Below are positions 8,409-17,136 of a DNA stretch of 46,288 bases, piece by piece. The notes beneath the pieces are model-generated. The model searched no databases and was not told where the DNA came from. It saw only the letters and a list, made by a program, of their open reading frames with translations. The stretch is from Bacillota bacterium (lineage in GTDB: Bacteria > Bacillota_C > Negativicutes > JAEYSJ01): assembly GCA_023434855.1 (NCBI GenBank), contig JAEYSJ010000363.1, positions 1 through 46,288 on the forward strand, read 5' to 3'. Position 1 is the stretch's first letter. Each line of letters starts with the position of its first letter. A program made the translations under genes and the position numbers.

Positions 8409-9566
8409 ATGAACGAAGTAACAGATTCTAGCCAGAGAGCGAAGGAAGGAAACAAGTTTGATTTCTCCGAATGGGGTGGCGCCTTTGGCGATTTAGGAAC
8501 TCTTATCCCTTTTGTATTAGGTTATATAACTGTTGGCAAAATGGACCCTTTGGGTATATTGCTTGCTTTTGGAATATTGTTAATTGGGTCAGGCCTTTTC
8601 TATAAGACTCCCATTCCGGTTCAGCCGATGAAAGCTATTGGCGGAGCAGCTATTGCCCAAGCAGCGCTGGTAACGCCGGGAATGATCTGGGCGTCAGGTA
8701 TATTTACAGGCTTATTTTGGCTGATAATGGGATTAACAGGCGGAATAAACCTTGTTTCCAAATGGGCGGCAAAACCGGTTATCTTAGGAGTTATGCTGGG
8801 GCTGGGGCTTTCTTTTATGATGGAAGGCATTAAGATGATGCAGACAGACTATGTTGTAGCAAGTGCTGCATTAATTATCACATTATTTTTTATTAAAAAT
8901 AAGCATATTCCCGTCATGTTCATGCTCATTGTCTTTGGCATAATTACTGAATTAATAAGAGAACCGAGCCTGCTGGGGGTGTTGTCTGATATTCAGTTTA
9001 CTTTGCGCATGCCGCATTTCGCGCTTGGTACGATAACATTCCGTGATTTTGTAGACGGGGCCATAATTCTCGCTATTCCCCAAATACCCTTGACTCTGGG
9101 GAATGCGGTGATTGCGATAGTTAGCGAAAACAATTGCCTGTTTCCCGAACGGCCGGTATCAGAAAAGAAGATTGCTATATCCCAGGGGCTTATGAATCTT
9201 ATCGCTCCTGTTGTCGGAGGAATTCCTGTGTGCCACGGTGCCGGGGGTATGGCCGGCCATGTCCGTTTTGGCGCCCGGACCGGCGGCTCCTTAATTATTC
9301 TGGGAATTCTTTTGTCATTTATCGCGCTTTGTTTCAGTCAGTCTGTATTGTTGCTTTTTAGGATTTTTCCCCCCAGTATTCTGGGGACAATACTTTTTTT
9401 AACCGGTCTGGAACTGTCGGTAGGAATAAAGGGGCTGCAGGGAAATCGTGACGACTATTATGTTTTGTTGGTAACTGCTGGTTTTGCTATGTGGAATATG
9501 GGGGTTGGATTTTTTGCCGGACTTATTCTGCACGAGATGATAGAAAGAAAAATCATTCAATTATAA
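8409..9566 (+). CDS. MOT1-type molybdate transporter
   Basis: A 385-aa polytopic membrane protein. ATG 8409 is favoured over ATG 8394 because GGAGGG lies at 8398-8403, inside the longer version. The sequence carries both hallmark motifs of the MOT1 molybdate transporter family: PIPVQPMKAIGG near the N-terminus and PVCHGAGGMAGHVRFGART in the C-terminal half, with GGAFGDLGTLIPF in the first helix. MOT1 proteins are related to SulP carriers but lack the STAS domain, as here, and import molybdate (or possibly sulfate) for molybdopterin enzymes. The gene stands alone between the polysaccharide terminator and a convergent ferritin-like gene. I looked for a Moco-type riboswitch in 8215-8408 and could not support one. 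Confidence 0.87.
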   Translation: MNEVTDSSQRAKEGNKFDFSEWGGAFGDLGTLIPFVLGYITVGKMDPLGILLAFGILLIGSGLFYKTPIPVQPMKAIGGAAIAQAALVTPGMIWASGIFTGLFWLIMGLTGGINLVSKWAAKPVILGVMLGLGLSFMMEGIKMMQTDYVVASAALIITLFFIKNKHIPVMFMLIVFGIITELIREPSLLGVLSDIQFTLRMPHFALGTITFRDFVDGAIILAIPQIPLTLGNAVIAIVSENNCLFPERPVSEKKIAISQGLMNLIAPVVGGIPVCHGAGGMAGHVRFGARTGGSLIILGILLSFIALCFSQSVLLLFRIFPPSILGTILFLTGLELSVGIKGLQGNRDDYYVLLVTAGFAMWNMGVGFFAGLILHEMIERKIIQL

Positions 9567-9604
9567 TGCAATAGGCAAAGTGTTTGCTTGATTAGATAAT
9601 CAGA

Positions 9605-9676
9605 GGGGGGCGGTTCGCCTGTTGCCGGTATATGGCAACAGCTGAATCGCCCCTGTTTGCATAAGAACCGTCCCCT
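9605..9676. repeat. REP-like palindrome between convergent genes
   Basis: GGGGCGGTTCGCCTGTTGCC (9607-9626) pairs with GGCAACAGCTGAATCGCCCC (9634-9653), and a second complement of the left arm, GAACCGTCCCC, follows at 9665-9675, so two alternative foldings exist. It sits between convergent stops and can terminate both transcripts. From memory, motifs of the type AAGGGGACGGTTCTT are widespread intergenic repeats in Firmicutes. Confidence 0.5.
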
Positions 9677-9689
9677 TGAGTTTTATACG

Positions 9690-10238
9690 TTAAAAGCTAT
9701 GAATTAATTTCTGGATTTTCTCAACATGTGACTGTTCTTCCGCTTTTAATTCGGTAAATATCTGTTTCGCCTCAGGAAATTGCGCGCTGTTCCGCATTTC
9801 GTCGTAGAATAAAATAGAATCTTTTTCGGCCTGGAGAGCGATGCGTAAAATGGCTTTTAAAGTAAGCTCGTTGGGGCTTTCTTGTCCCGGTGTTTGCCAC
9901 TGCCAGCCGGTTTGCAATACTCCGTTGGCTATTTTGGGATCATGTATAAACGTGTTTCTTTGCGGGAAAATATGTGTCTCTACAAGAATTTGCAGGTAAC
10001 GTGATACTTCGGGGTCATATAGATAATCTTCTTCATTGACAGGTTTATTCCGTATAAGAATTTTGTAGACGGATTCAAACTGGGCGGAGTGATCTAATTC
10101 TTCCTGCATTAAAAAACTGAACAACAATTTGTGTTTTGGGTTAATGGCGCGTTCATGGGCCTCACGGTAAAACTCAAATCCCAGGTTTTCAATTTCCATT
10201 GCCATCCGCAATCCTTCTAAATCGCTAAACTGGTCCAC
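9690..10238 (-). CDS. Ferritin-like diiron protein (rubrerythrin-type, no rubredoxin domain)
   Basis: A 182-aa four-helix bundle. Two halves each carry Glu and ExxH: E17 with E47-L-D-H50, and E138 with E168-Q-S-H171, the ligand set of a rubrerythrin or ferritin-like diiron site. No CxxC rubredoxin module is present, so it is an erythrin-like rather than a full rubrerythrin. Such proteins are cytosolic and are thought to reduce peroxide or handle iron in anaerobes. The GTG start at 10238 is preceded on the minus strand by AAAGGAG (10248-10254), 9 bases away. A single-gene transcript is likely, with the palindrome at 9605-9676 as terminator. Confidence 0.85.
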   Translation of the reverse strand: MDQFSDLEGLRMAMEIENLGFEFYREAHERAINPKHKLLFSFLMQEELDHSAQFESVYKILIRNKPVNEEDYLYDPEVSRYLQILVETHIFPQRNTFIHDPKIANGVLQTGWQWQTPGQESPNELTLKAILRIALQAEKDSILFYDEMRNSAQFPEAKQIFTELKAEEQSHVEKIQKLIHSF

Positions 10239-10254
10239 AGAGAATCACTCCTTT

Positions 10255-10575
10255 GGAATTTTCAATATCTTCTGAAAATTTAAACCAATATATAATTCGA
10301 CATATTTTCTTATTTCTCGATAAAAATCGATTTTCCTGCTTGTTCTTTATTGACCAGACAAGTTATTTATTTCACCATAAAAGACGAATACGTGTAGAGA
10401 TCTGTCGTATTAATGGGTCAAGAATAAAGGAATTTAGCAACATTCAGGGAAATATTTAAGAAGGGAAAATATATTGCTAAATTGTCCCCTCGCTTTTGAA
10501 AGCATTAGCGATTATTGGAACGGCTCCATACCTTTTTGTAAAAGCAGCTATAAAATGAATGAAAGGTGATGTAAG
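10255..10575. other. Intergenic region between divergent genes
   Basis: This 321-base AT-rich gap must hold promoters for both the ferritin-like gene (leftward) and the secreted-protein gene (rightward). A 68-codon plus-strand frame at 10253-10459 starts inside the ribosome site of the other gene and has no recognisable features. I see no clear promoter or structured element. Confidence 0.4.
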
Positions 10576-11436
10576 ATGGGTAGAATCGGATTTTGGAGAT
10601 ATTTACTAATAATTTGCATGATGAATGTTTTTGTATCTGTGTGCAGTGCCAGTGCGTCCCTGCCGGCAGCTAATTCAGACCCCAAAGCTACTGTTGCAAA
10701 AGCCTACCAGCAGTTTCTTACACTAAAAAATTACCATATGAGTATAGAGACAGCGGCTTCGCTATCTTTTCAAGGGAAAAATGCAAATATTTTCTCCAAA
10801 GCAGAATGTGATGTTCAAGTGAAACCAATGGTATTGAGAAATGTTATGGATATAACGATTGATACTGTTTTGGATACTGTTTCGAAAAGAAAAGAGCAAA
10901 AGGTCGTACAGTACACGGAAGAAGCTGAAAAACAGCTCATAGTTTACTCGAAGATTAATGGGCAATGGGTACGACAGACCTTGCCGTATAACAATCTGTT
11001 AAATGAAAACGCTAATTTTCTCAAAGATATTATCAGCGTAGCTCCGATAAATGAGGATGACGATTCTGCTGTTTTTGAAGTAGAAGAGAGTGCAAGTAAT
11101 CTGAAAGGAAATCTTGACCGTATTCTGGCTTCAACCGGTATGCAGAAGATGAAAATAACAGATGACTTGTTAAAAAATTTAAGTAACCTTAAATATACTA
11201 TAACAATTGATAAGAAAACTTCTACTGTTTCTAAAATTGATATGGATATGTCCGAGTTCGTTGCGATAATCGGCAATAATTTAGCTGAATCCGGAAAAGT
11301 GCCTGATAACGAGAAGGAGACCGTTCGGGAATTATTTAAGAATATGAAGATTGTTACCAGCATAGCGTTCTCTCGTTTAAATAAGGTGGAGAAAATTGTT
11401 ATACCGCCGGAAGCTAAGAATATTCCGAATGCTTAA
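10576..11436 (+). CDS. Secreted protein of unknown function, LolA/DUF6612-like fold possible
   Basis: The 286-aa product has a clear signal peptide (about 1-25, ending VCSASA), followed by a mature protein rich in alternating beta strands: LKNYHMSIETAASLSF, CDVQVKPMVLRNVMDITID and KYTITIDKKTSTVSKIDMDM. This pattern, with a short helix at the start (KATVAKAYQQFLTL), is like LolA-fold and DUF6612-type secreted proteins that bind lipids or hydrophobic ligands. The match is by pattern only and could be wrong. There is no lipobox Cys. ATG 10576 follows AAAGGTGATG at 10562. The gene stands alone and converges on the OstA-like gene. Confidence 0.6.
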   Translation: MGRIGFWRYLLIICMMNVFVSVCSASASLPAANSDPKATVAKAYQQFLTLKNYHMSIETAASLSFQGKNANIFSKAECDVQVKPMVLRNVMDITIDTVLDTVSKRKEQKVVQYTEEAEKQLIVYSKINGQWVRQTLPYNNLLNENANFLKDIISVAPINEDDDSAVFEVEESASNLKGNLDRILASTGMQKMKITDDLLKNLSNLKYTITIDKKTSTVSKIDMDMSEFVAIIGNNLAESGKVPDNEKETVRELFKNMKIVTSIAFSRLNKVEKIVIPPEAKNIPNA

Positions 11437-11532
11437 TGTAAAATGGGGGCACCACATCGGCGGTAAATGTATAGTATTAAGAGGGTGTAAACATTGGCTG
11501 TAAAGCATTAAGATAGTACCAGCCTCAGTAGT

Positions 11533-11570
11533 AAGCGGCATATCCCGGTCTGGCCGGGTTATGCCGCTTT
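11533..11570. terminator. Terminator between convergent genes
   Basis: AAGCGGCATATCCCGG (11533-11548) pairs with GCCGGGTTATGCCGCTT (11552-11568) around a 3-4-base loop and is followed by T residues. It serves the secreted-protein gene and could also stop leftward transcription from the OstA-like gene. Confidence 0.75.
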
Positions 11571-11628
11571 TAAATGTTTGTCGGCAGTGAAGCTGATTCG
11601 GAAATCTTGTCCGCTGCTTTTAAGTGAC

Positions 11629-12999
11629 TTAAAATTTTACGGCGCTGAAATCAACGAGAACTTGATCGCGTTTTGCGCGATAGGTGATATCCGCTTCGAA
11701 ACAGTGCAGGTTGCGGTTCCAGGTATAATCAATATCGCTTGCCTGTTGCGTAACAAGGTCATAGCTTTCACGAATACGTATGCTGTTCATGCGGTCAATG
11801 CGCCAATTGATGCTAAGGTCCATCTCTTTCGCAGTCTTAGGAGCATTGAAAGCAAATAAGGACCGGGGATTGCTGTTGTAATGATATTCCACTGAAGTGG
11901 AGAAACGGGATGATATCTGCGTGTTTACTATGGCATCCAATTTTAGTGAATTCGTAATAGAATGGTCATAATTTTCCCTAATTTGTTCAACGCCGGTACC
12001 CAACGCCAGGGTAGACGAACCTAAGTGTATGGAATCACCGCTGAGATAGAGGCTGTAATCCTCATGGCGGCTGCTTTTAGTGGAATCTGACCAGTTGCCT
12101 GTTGTTGCCCCAAAAGTGAATGAAACAGGCAGATGGCGCAAATGGTGCGCATAATAGGAAAACTCCAATTCCGGACGTTTTTGAATCCAATTACCGTCAA
12201 AGTCCCGGAAATATCCGCCCAGTAAGCGGACGTCGTAGTTTTTCTGCCTGTCAACCAATCCGTATGCCGGCTTAAATTTCGATTTGGCGTAGTATACTAA
12301 ATCGCCATATATAGATAAGTTATTTGTTGCCGGATACTCCAGATATTGTTTTACATACATGCCATCGTTATTTGAGTAGCCCAGACGGGGAAATGGACTA
12401 TCCGACCCGCTTCGCAGGGATGTTTCGTATTTTGGCAGCGAAAATATCACCATGTTTTTTATCCAGAACTTTGCGCTATGGGCAATAATTTTATCACCTG
12501 GCCATACCTCGATTTTGTCGGCGCTAATGTGATAATCAGGCACTTTTGCCGGGCAAGTCGTAATCATTCCATTGTGGATAACAACTTCATCAGGGGTTAC
12601 GCTGACTTGTTCACCGCCAATGTGTTCTTTGCCGACATGACCCATGGCGTTGGCGATAGTGCCTTTATGAGTTTCATAATTATACCTTATGCTGCTGCCG
12701 TCAAGATTGTACTCAGGTTCAATGAGACCGACATTACTATCGGTCCAGATCTCGTGAGAGTTGATGTTGCCCTGCAATAAGTCTGAGATGATTTTCTCGG
12801 TATTTTTGGTAATCATAACATTGCCTTTAGCATAAATGTCTCCGGTAGAGTCGCTAAAGTTTAAGTCGTCTGCTTCCACCACGATTGGAGCAGGTTCAAT
12901 GTTGGATTCAGGTTTATCGTTTGCCAGCGCGTGGAAAGGCATGATGGCAAGTGATAGAGACAGTAAGACCAATCCAAGCAGTACTTTGCTTCTGTCCAT
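11629..12999 (-). CDS. OstA/LptD-like outer-membrane organic-solvent-tolerance protein
   Basis: A 456-aa protein with a signal peptide (about 1-26). Its N-terminal half, PIVVEADDLNFSDSTGDIYA onward, is the LptA/OstA beta-jellyroll that passes lipopolysaccharide across the periplasm. The C-terminal half, from about residue 205, is a set of barrel strands ending in VKF with terminal aromatic F. At 456 residues it is much shorter than E. coli LptD (784), so it is a reduced LptD relative of the kind seen in Negativicutes, not clearly the essential LptD. Two Cys are not placed as in LptD. ATG 12999 follows AGGAG at 13007-13011. It stands alone, with no lpt genes around it. Confidence 0.75.
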   Translation of the reverse strand: MDRSKVLLGLVLLSLSLAIMPFHALANDKPESNIEPAPIVVEADDLNFSDSTGDIYAKGNVMITKNTEKIISDLLQGNINSHEIWTDSNVGLIEPEYNLDGSSIRYNYETHKGTIANAMGHVGKEHIGGEQVSVTPDEVVIHNGMITTCPAKVPDYHISADKIEVWPGDKIIAHSAKFWIKNMVIFSLPKYETSLRSGSDSPFPRLGYSNNDGMYVKQYLEYPATNNLSIYGDLVYYAKSKFKPAYGLVDRQKNYDVRLLGGYFRDFDGNWIQKRPELEFSYYAHHLRHLPVSFTFGATTGNWSDSTKSSRHEDYSLYLSGDSIHLGSSTLALGTGVEQIRENYDHSITNSLKLDAIVNTQISSRFSTSVEYHYNSNPRSLFAFNAPKTAKEMDLSINWRIDRMNSIRIRESYDLVTQQASDIDYTWNRNLHCFEADITYRAKRDQVLVDFSAVKF

Positions 13000-13144
13000 A
13001 TAGCCACTCCTGTTCTATTTAAATGGTTGGCGCAATAATAACAAGTTAACATAATTCTGCGCGCGGTAGCAAAATACCTGTATTTTTTTTTGGCAATTTC
13101 TGCGAAGAAGTCGGTTTACAACTTTTTATCTGTACCATACAAAG

Positions 13145-13168
13145 AAGACCGGGGTTTCCCCGGGTCTT
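13145..13168 (-). terminator. Hairpin downstream of the minus-strand phage-like gene
   Basis: AAGACCGGGG (13145-13154) pairs with CCCCGGGTCTT (13158-13168), loop TTT, one bulged base. Read leftward it is followed by TTCTTTG. It lies 80 bases after the 13249-14373 stop. Confidence 0.6.
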
Positions 13169-13248
13169 TACTTTATAAACAAAACGACTGTTGTTACTAT
13201 CAGATATTGTTATTCCCAATAACAAGGATTAGATAAATTTATACACTT

Positions 13249-14373
13249 TTATTCTGTAACAAAATGTAATTCGAAATTTGTTGTAACCTCAGTACCAGAA
13301 GGGGCTTTAGATATTCCTCTTATCATAGCAGCCGTACTTTTAAGAATTCTTATTGGTACAGGGAACAAAAGTTGGACGGTATTATTTTGTACAATGACGG
13401 CCGCTCTTGTTGTAAATGTGTCATAATCTCCGGCTTCTGCCGAAGTCCGCAATTGTCCTCTAGTTGCATCTGTAAAACTTCCGAAACTCCAGGCATCAAT
13501 ATACCCCACGGCCTTAGTATCGGCGAAAAAGCGTCCCGATCTCCAGGCGTTATTGCCTGTTTGTATTGCTGCGTATGCTATAGAATCTGAACCACCGCTT
13601 AATGTTATAGTACCAACGGCACCATTATTTGAACCTGTAGCTATAGAGAACAATGAATCAAGCTGAGAGAATGTACCAGAAGTCGTTACCGCAGTTGTCC
13701 CATTTAAGGAAAGGACTTCGCTGTATCTATTGCCACTTGAATCAAGTCCTCCCGCAAGAACCATCTGTACTCCTGTTCCACCTACTCTGTCGGATGCGCT
13801 ACTTGATTTTACTGATAACGTTTGGGTTGCTCCCAACACATCCGGGAAAGGAGTAGAAACACCGTCATTTATTGCTGAAAAGCTATTACCAAGATTGGGA
13901 TAGTATCCTACCCTGTAATAAGCAGTATTATAAACTTGCAAAAATGCATTTTCAGCGTATTGTATTAAATTGGTTTTGTTAAGTGTATAAACGGGATTTG
14001 CTGTGCTGGTATTTTGACTTACATGTACCGGGTTACTTTGACTTGAAATTATTGTGTAATTTGGCCTGTTCATCCCGATAATTTCCGGGTTAAATAAATG
14101 ACATGCTTTTTTAAATTGCATTGCAAGCTCTCGTATCATTCTTTCATTGTGCTTAGTATAATCTTTCACAACATAATCAGCAATTATTTGTGGGTTCTTT
14201 AGGTATTCGGCCATTTGTTGCAATACTATACCTTGCTCATGATTTTGATTAATAACTTCATCAAAGGTTCGAATCTGTTTTTCCGTAGATTTATTAAGCT
14301 GTTCCTTGATTTCTTTATTAGTCGCTAGAAGTTCTTTGAGAATTTCATAAAGAACTTTATTCTCTTCAGGCAC
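13249..14373 (-). CDS. Orphan coiled-coil protein with phage-virion-like beta domain
   Basis: A 374-aa protein without signal peptide. The first 100 residues are charged helices likely to form a coiled coil (EILKELLATNKEIKEQLNKS). Residues about 185-275 carry a repeat-rich beta region, with GTGVQMVLAGGLDSSGN, SEVLSLNGTTAVTTSGTF and GAVGTITLSGG, that resembles a beta domain common in structural proteins of tailed phages. The resemblance comes from pattern recognition, not from a search. GTG 14373 follows AGGAGGG with 8-base spacing. No other phage gene, integrase or attachment site is nearby. It may be a domesticated virion protein or a short cargo-delivery or surface element; the function is unknown. 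Confidence 0.6.
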   Translation of the reverse strand: MPEENKVLYEILKELLATNKEIKEQLNKSTEKQIRTFDEVINQNHEQGIVLQQMAEYLKNPQIIADYVVKDYTKHNERMIRELAMQFKKACHLFNPEIIGMNRPNYTIISSQSNPVHVSQNTSTANPVYTLNKTNLIQYAENAFLQVYNTAYYRVGYYPNLGNSFSAINDGVSTPFPDVLGATQTLSVKSSSASDRVGGTGVQMVLAGGLDSSGNRYSEVLSLNGTTAVTTSGTFSQLDSLFSIATGSNNGAVGTITLSGGSDSIAYAAIQTGNNAWRSGRFFADTKAVGYIDAWSFGSFTDATRGQLRTSAEAGDYDTFTTRAAVIVQNNTVQLLFPVPIRILKSTAAMIRGISKAPSGTEVTTNFELHFVTE

Positions 14374-14472
14374 TTTTGTGACCCTCCTAAATAATAACGA
14401 TGACCATTACATATTATGTAAAGAAATTATAATTGGTTACTCTATCTTAAAATCAATTTTTATATAAAAAGA

Positions 14473-14503
14473 AGAGTAGAACATTTATAGAATGTTCTAC
14501 TCT
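14473..14503 (-). terminator. Rho-independent terminator of GH18 gene
   Basis: AGAGTAGAACATT (14473-14485) and AATGTTCTACTCT (14491-14503) form a perfect 13-bp stem with a 5-base loop. Read leftward it is followed by TCTTTTTATAT, a proper T-tract for the gene ending at 14594. Confidence 0.8.
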
Positions 14504-14593
14504 AGTATAGAAAGGTTATTTTGGGCAGCACGATTTTTTAATATATTGTTCAAATTGTATCTGTAGATGCATAACAAATTCATTCTGGGCAGC

Positions 14594-15781
14594 TTACTTA
14601 AATGCCGTTTTTATTACATCCCAATCCGCTGGATCTTCTTCACTAAGTTTCCACAAAGCGATGCCGGCAATATCGTACTTGTTTACCAAGTTTACTTTAT
14701 ATTTAATACTCTGGCTATTTTCAAACCATACCTGATGGGTTACGCCGTCGGAACCGGTATAGCTAAAATGAGGAGCCTTGGCAGCATCATCCCACTCAAC
14801 TGTTGAACCAAACTTATTAACAAGGTTGGATATTGCGCCGAATTCCATACTTTCAGTACCTTTGCTTGACCAGTCATAACCGTAGCCAGCAATACCCAGG
14901 TACAATTTGTTTTTGGGTATTAAGTCCAGTGCGTACCGAAGATCCTGCTCAACGGAAGATATTCCGGCAACCGCCCCCGGATCGCTCCAACCACCGTGAT
15001 AATCATAAGTCATCAACATTATTTTGTCGGCATATTGCGATAGTGCTGCGTAATCATAGGCATTTGCCATATCGTTTTCCTCATTGTGTTTCGGAAATAC
15101 GTCTATAGATACAACATAGCCCTGAGGTTTGAGACGGAGAGATAGTTCTTTCATAAACTGAGTTAAATTATCTCGGTCATTGGGATCAACACTTTCAAAG
15201 TCAACATTTATACCGTCAAGATTATACTTTTTTATATAAGCTTCAAGGTTATTGATTGCCGTTTGTCTGGTATCGGCATTTGATAAAACGTTGTGGATAC
15301 CGCTGTCGGCATTATTTACAAGTAAGAGTGTAGAAATCTTGTGGCCATGGGCAAATTTAACGACAGACGGATGGTCGTTGCCACCACGGTTGGTTACGCT
15401 GCCGTCCCGATGGACACCAGCCCATAACGGCGCAATAGTACTAATTACATCAGTATGTTTACCGAGGTCATCAAAGGACGCAGTATCATCACCATACCAT
15501 TCAGCATAAAAACCAACAACATCTTTTGCACTGGTCGGTTTAATAATTACATTCCCGTTATCCCCAGTACCTGCTGGCATATTGTTTCCAATTTTCGACA
15601 AATCAATATGAAACACTTTAGTGAATAAATCACCTAATAGTAATCCCAGCAACATGTTTATCGCACTTTTGCCTGTGTCACTAGTTTGGGCTGTAGGAGA
15701 CAAAGCCAGAGCATGGGTGGGAGCCATACTAGTAGCCAGACATAACAGCAGAAACAGCACTAATGCTTTAAATTTTCGCAT
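14594..15781 (-). CDS. Secreted GH18 glycosidase (chitinase / spore-cortex-hydrolase type)
   Basis: A 395-aa protein with a signal peptide (about 1-27, KALVLFLLLCLATSMAPTHA). Residues 85-395 form one GH18 barrel: SKISTLLLV-like strands, then LDGINVDFESV giving the DGxxxDxE signature with catalytic E196, then MTYDYHGGWSDPG and the closing GIALWKLSEEDP. GH18 enzymes cleave beta-1,4 bonds next to GlcNAc. In spore formers this compact type (SleL/YaaH-like) acts on spore cortex or peptidoglycan. No LysM or other wall-binding domain is present. ATG 15781 follows a GAGGGGGG site 7-8 bases away. It is divergent from the amidase gene, which also concerns the wall. Confidence 0.85.
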   Translation of the reverse strand: MRKFKALVLFLLLCLATSMAPTHALALSPTAQTSDTGKSAINMLLGLLLGDLFTKVFHIDLSKIGNNMPAGTGDNGNVIIKPTSAKDVVGFYAEWYGDDTASFDDLGKHTDVISTIAPLWAGVHRDGSVTNRGGNDHPSVVKFAHGHKISTLLLVNNADSGIHNVLSNADTRQTAINNLEAYIKKYNLDGINVDFESVDPNDRDNLTQFMKELSLRLKPQGYVVSIDVFPKHNEENDMANAYDYAALSQYADKIMLMTYDYHGGWSDPGAVAGISSVEQDLRYALDLIPKNKLYLGIAGYGYDWSSKGTESMEFGAISNLVNKFGSTVEWDDAAKAPHFSYTGSDGVTHQVWFENSQSIKYKVNLVNKYDIAGIALWKLSEEDPADWDVIKTAFK

Positions 15782-16041
15782 ATTCTTACCCCCCTCGCAT
15801 CTAAAGATCGATACAATAACGATAATCCTAACATTTTAAGAAGGGGTTTGGCAATGCAAAAATGTTTCCAAGCTGTCAGCTAGGAAAATTTTTATAATTT
15901 GTCGAAAATTTCCTTGGTGTTCATGTAGGATTTTAGCGATTTATAGAGAACTATTAACATCTAATAGCGAAGATGTTTTTTCGCCGGATATTTTAGGTTT
16001 CAGTGAATTCATCGTAAAGAATTTATCGGGAGGGGCTGCTC

Positions 16042-17136
16042 TTGTCAAAAAGCAAATTTTTCTCTGTATTATTGTTTCTGGTGTTACTTGTACCGCAATT
16101 TGTATGGGCTGCGCCGCCGGAGCCAGCTTCCCAACCTGCAATATCCGACATTCGGTATAGCGTGAATACTGACCCGACAACTGGGGAAAATAAATTACGG
16201 CTGGTTATTGAGGTTACCGGACCGGTGCAAGTATCGTCGTATTCAGGTTACTGGCCGGGTATGTCTGTTACTGTTGATATTAAAGGCGCAGCGAATGGGA
16301 AATTTGACGGCAGGATTCCGCTTGACGGAAAAATAGCCAATGATCTTACTGTTGCGTCTGTTGATGATACCAATAGTCGTATCCAAATAAATTTGCCGCT
16401 GCTGATTGCCGATTCCGGTTATTCAGTATATACTGTCCCGGCTGACGCAAATGCCAATAAACCTTTCCGGGTTGTTATTGACATTAATAAAGCAGCACCT
16501 CAGACGGCTTATAGCTTTACACCCGGCCTTAAGGGAAAAGTGATTGCTATAGATCCGGGTCATGGAGGCAGTGATTCTGGGGCCATTGGGCCGGGCCAGA
16601 CTCAGGAGAAGGCGGTAACATTAGCTGTTGCTCTGAAATTAAAGGAATTGCTTGATAAAGCTGGAGCAATAGTATATATGACACGAATGGATGACCGTGA
16701 CGTTTATGCGCCAAATGACAGTGCTCGAGATGAACTTAACGCCCGCGCCATGGTTGGCAACCAAAATAATGTGGACGTATTTCTCGACATTCATGCCAAT
16801 GCTTTTCAAAACCCCAGAGTCGGTGGAACCGGTACCTATTACTACCAGAAATCATTATATGATATACTGTTAACGCAGAACTTACAACGAAAGGTACTTA
16901 ATGCCGGCGGTTTAAACGACCGGGGTATTGTGCCAGCCAACTTTTATGTTTTAAAACATACTAAAATGCCTTCTGCGCTTATTGAACTTGCCTTTATTTC
17001 GAACCCCGATGAGGAGAATTTACTTAATTCCCCTCCATATCAACAAAAATTAGCACAAGGACTTGCTGACGGATTAGAAAGCTTTTTCACGCAAGCTGCA
17101 AGATTGGGAGGTGGCGCCAGTGTTTCGTCAAATTAA
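16042..17136 (+). CDS. N-acetylmuramoyl-L-alanine amidase with AMIN domain
   Basis: The protein has 364 residues from TTG 16042, set by GGGAGGGG at 16028-16035. It has a signal peptide (about 1-24), an AMIN domain (about 35-155; beta-rich, targeting the periplasmic or wall position) and an Amidase_3 zinc domain (168-350). The zinc and catalytic residues are all present: H174 (DPGHGG), E189 (QEKAVT), H251 (DIHANA) and E315 (LIELAFISN). It cuts the bond between MurNAc and the stem peptide. It is like AmiC or CwlC-type enzymes used in cell separation or mother-cell lysis. The downstream GerMN lipoprotein overlaps it by about 17 bases, so the two are one operon. Confidence 0.92.
   Translation: MSKSKFFSVLLFLVLLVPQFVWAAPPEPASQPAISDIRYSVNTDPTTGENKLRLVIEVTGPVQVSSYSGYWPGMSVTVDIKGAANGKFDGRIPLDGKIANDLTVASVDDTNSRIQINLPLLIADSGYSVYTVPADANANKPFRVVIDINKAAPQTAYSFTPGLKGKVIAIDPGHGGSDSGAIGPGQTQEKAVTLAVALKLKELLDKAGAIVYMTRMDDRDVYAPNDSARDELNARAMVGNQNNVDVFLDIHANAFQNPRVGGTGTYYYQKSLYDILLTQNLQRKVLNAGGLNDRGIVPANFYVLKHTKMPSALIELAFISNPDEENLLNSPPYQQKLAQGLADGLESFFTQAARLGGGASVSSN

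Noticed and set aside
10253..10459. 68-codon plus-strand frame before the secreted-protein gene
   Set aside because: It starts within the ribosome site of the divergent ferritin-like gene and has no recognisable features or ribosome site.
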